17,039 bases of DNA, taken from Ornithomonoglobus_A sp034090805 (lineage in GTDB: Bacteria > Bacillota > Clostridia > UBA1381). Position numbers and translations under genes: made by a program. The notes under the pieces were generated by a model that saw only the letters and a program-made list of their open reading frames with translations, made no database searches and was not told where the DNA came from. Positions 16,297 through 17,039 of this stretch are shown piece by piece. The first letter of the stretch is position 1. Every line of letters starts with the position of its first letter. The stretch spans positions 1 through 17,039 of the forward strand of contig JAXDRV010000062.1 of assembly GCA_034090805.1 (NCBI GenBank), read 5' to 3'.

Positions 16297-17039
16297 ATCT
16301 TAATATAAATACTTCTGTTGCAAAAAATCTCATAGATTTCACTACAACCACATCATCAAACTGCAGTTCACCTGCATCTGTCTGAGTAATTTGACCTCCT
16401 TTCCTTCCATTTTCATACAAATAAAATTTTGCTGATTGTATTGAAAACATTCTCTCAGTTTCACCTGCATTAACATATAAAAGTCCACTGTTGTAATTAT
16501 TTACACTGCCGTAAACAATAGGGTAGTCAATATTGGTTGTCAGATTTTCACCAAATGTTGCGGTATGAAAAGTTTTGGTGCCGTCACCCGCAAGAAAACT
16601 TGATTTATTTACTTTATATATAAGAGAAATCCTTGCAATTTCGCCTCTACTGTTAAAACCAACTAAAACTATATCTCCGCGTTCCAAATTGTTATAATCC
16701 GTATTCCCATCAGGATCATCTTCGACTTTTAATGCCTTGCTCGGTCTGTACGAAGTTATCCCCGCTGAATTCATAAGCTGAATCTCTGTGACAACTTCAT
16801 CTTTATTTGAATCATAAATTTCTCCTATTTGATTAACCATCATAGCTGATTTATTAATCACGACTTGATTTGCGCCATCGTCCTCTGTACGCAGTACAAC
16901 CAGCGCTGATGGCGAATTCATATCATCAATATCGAACATTTGAATATGATATTTCATATCGCTGCTGTTTTCATTAGTATCGCCTTCAAGCAAATCCACC
17001 GTAGTTGTGTACTCGTCAATATTTTTCATATCATATGGT
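16295..17039 (-). CDS. C-terminal part of a beta-rich, probably S-layer-associated protein (cut by window edge)
   Basis: About 248 codons are visible and the frame stays open to the right edge (Pro-Tyr-Asp precede the first Met at 17029). No ribosome binding site precedes that Met and there is no signal peptide, so it is probably an internal residue and the true start lies outside the window. The sequence is rich in short beta strands. It contains a segment of the type 'LERGDIVLVGFNSRGEIARI' followed by 'YPIVYGSV' and ends with 'VVVVKSMRFFATEVFILR'. From family knowledge, an L-x-x-GD-[IV]-[IV] ... G-x-I strand pattern is common in C-terminal regions of large clostridial SLH-domain surface proteins. 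No SLH repeat is visible in this portion. The stop TAG at 16295-16297 lies inside the ribosome binding region of the next gene, so the two are probably cotranscribed. The specific function is not recognised. Confidence 0.75.
   Translation of the reverse strand, partial: PYDMKNIDEYTTTVDLLEGDTNENSSDMKYHIQMFDIDDMNSPSALVVLRTEDDGANQVVINKSAMMVNQIGEIYDSNKDEVVTEIQLMNSAGITSYRPSKALKVEDDPDGNTDYNNLERGDIVLVGFNSRGEIARISLIYKVNKSSFLAGDGTKTFHTATFGENLTTNIDYPIVYGSVNNYNSGLLYVNAGETERMFSIQSAKFYLYENGRKGGQITQTDAGELQFDDVVVVKSMRFFATEVFILR

Overview
The window is AT-rich (well under half G+C by eye). Every supported gene lies on the minus strand, so the window reads from right to left. Strong AGGAGG-type ribosome binding sites, a Gram-positive-style lipoprotein signal, three S-layer homology (SLH) repeats and a solute-binding protein of the LipO/LplA type together suggest a low-G+C Gram-positive anaerobe, most likely a polysaccharide-degrading member of the Clostridia. 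The species cannot be read from the sequence.

Layout in transcription order: (1) 17039-16295, the C-terminal part of a beta-rich protein cut by the window edge; (2) 16281-13942, a secreted multi-module protein; (3) 13930-9512, a very large secreted protein ending in three SLH repeats; (4) 9491-7962, a sugar-type ABC-transporter lipoprotein without permeases in view; (5) 7989-4582, a secreted family 8 polysaccharide lyase (hyaluronate/chondroitin/xanthan lyase superfamily) with its catalytic residues intact; (6) 4580-3456, a cytoplasmic WbsX/GH99-like protein; (7) 3469-2078, an FAD-dependent oxidoreductase; (8) 2078-1233, an alpha/beta-hydrolase resembling acetyl esterases; (9) 1236-142, a beta-lactamase-fold serine hydrolase. 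Gaps between consecutive genes are 0-20 bases, or the genes overlap by 1-28 bases. No internal terminator or promoter is visible, so this looks like one long operon that starts beyond the right edge.

The genes read as a Gram-positive polysaccharide-utilisation locus. Surface and secreted proteins would bind the polymer, the lyase would cut it outside the cell, the lipoprotein would capture fragments, and four proteins without signal peptides would process imported fragments by hydrolysis, oxidation and de-esterification. The substrate is not determined. The most distinctive feature is a lectin-like module of about 200-240 residues that occurs five times in three different secreted proteins (twice in each of two paralogous surface proteins, once in the lyase), together with a second C-terminal module shared only by the lyase and the non-SLH paralogue. 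This suggests a dedicated surface assembly with its own binding family.

At the left edge, bases 51-1 begin another minus-strand gene with its own near-consensus promoter and an overlapping dyad. Its 17 visible residues resemble the start of IS5-family transposases, so a mobile element may border the operon. No tRNA, rRNA, CRISPR array or riboswitch was seen.
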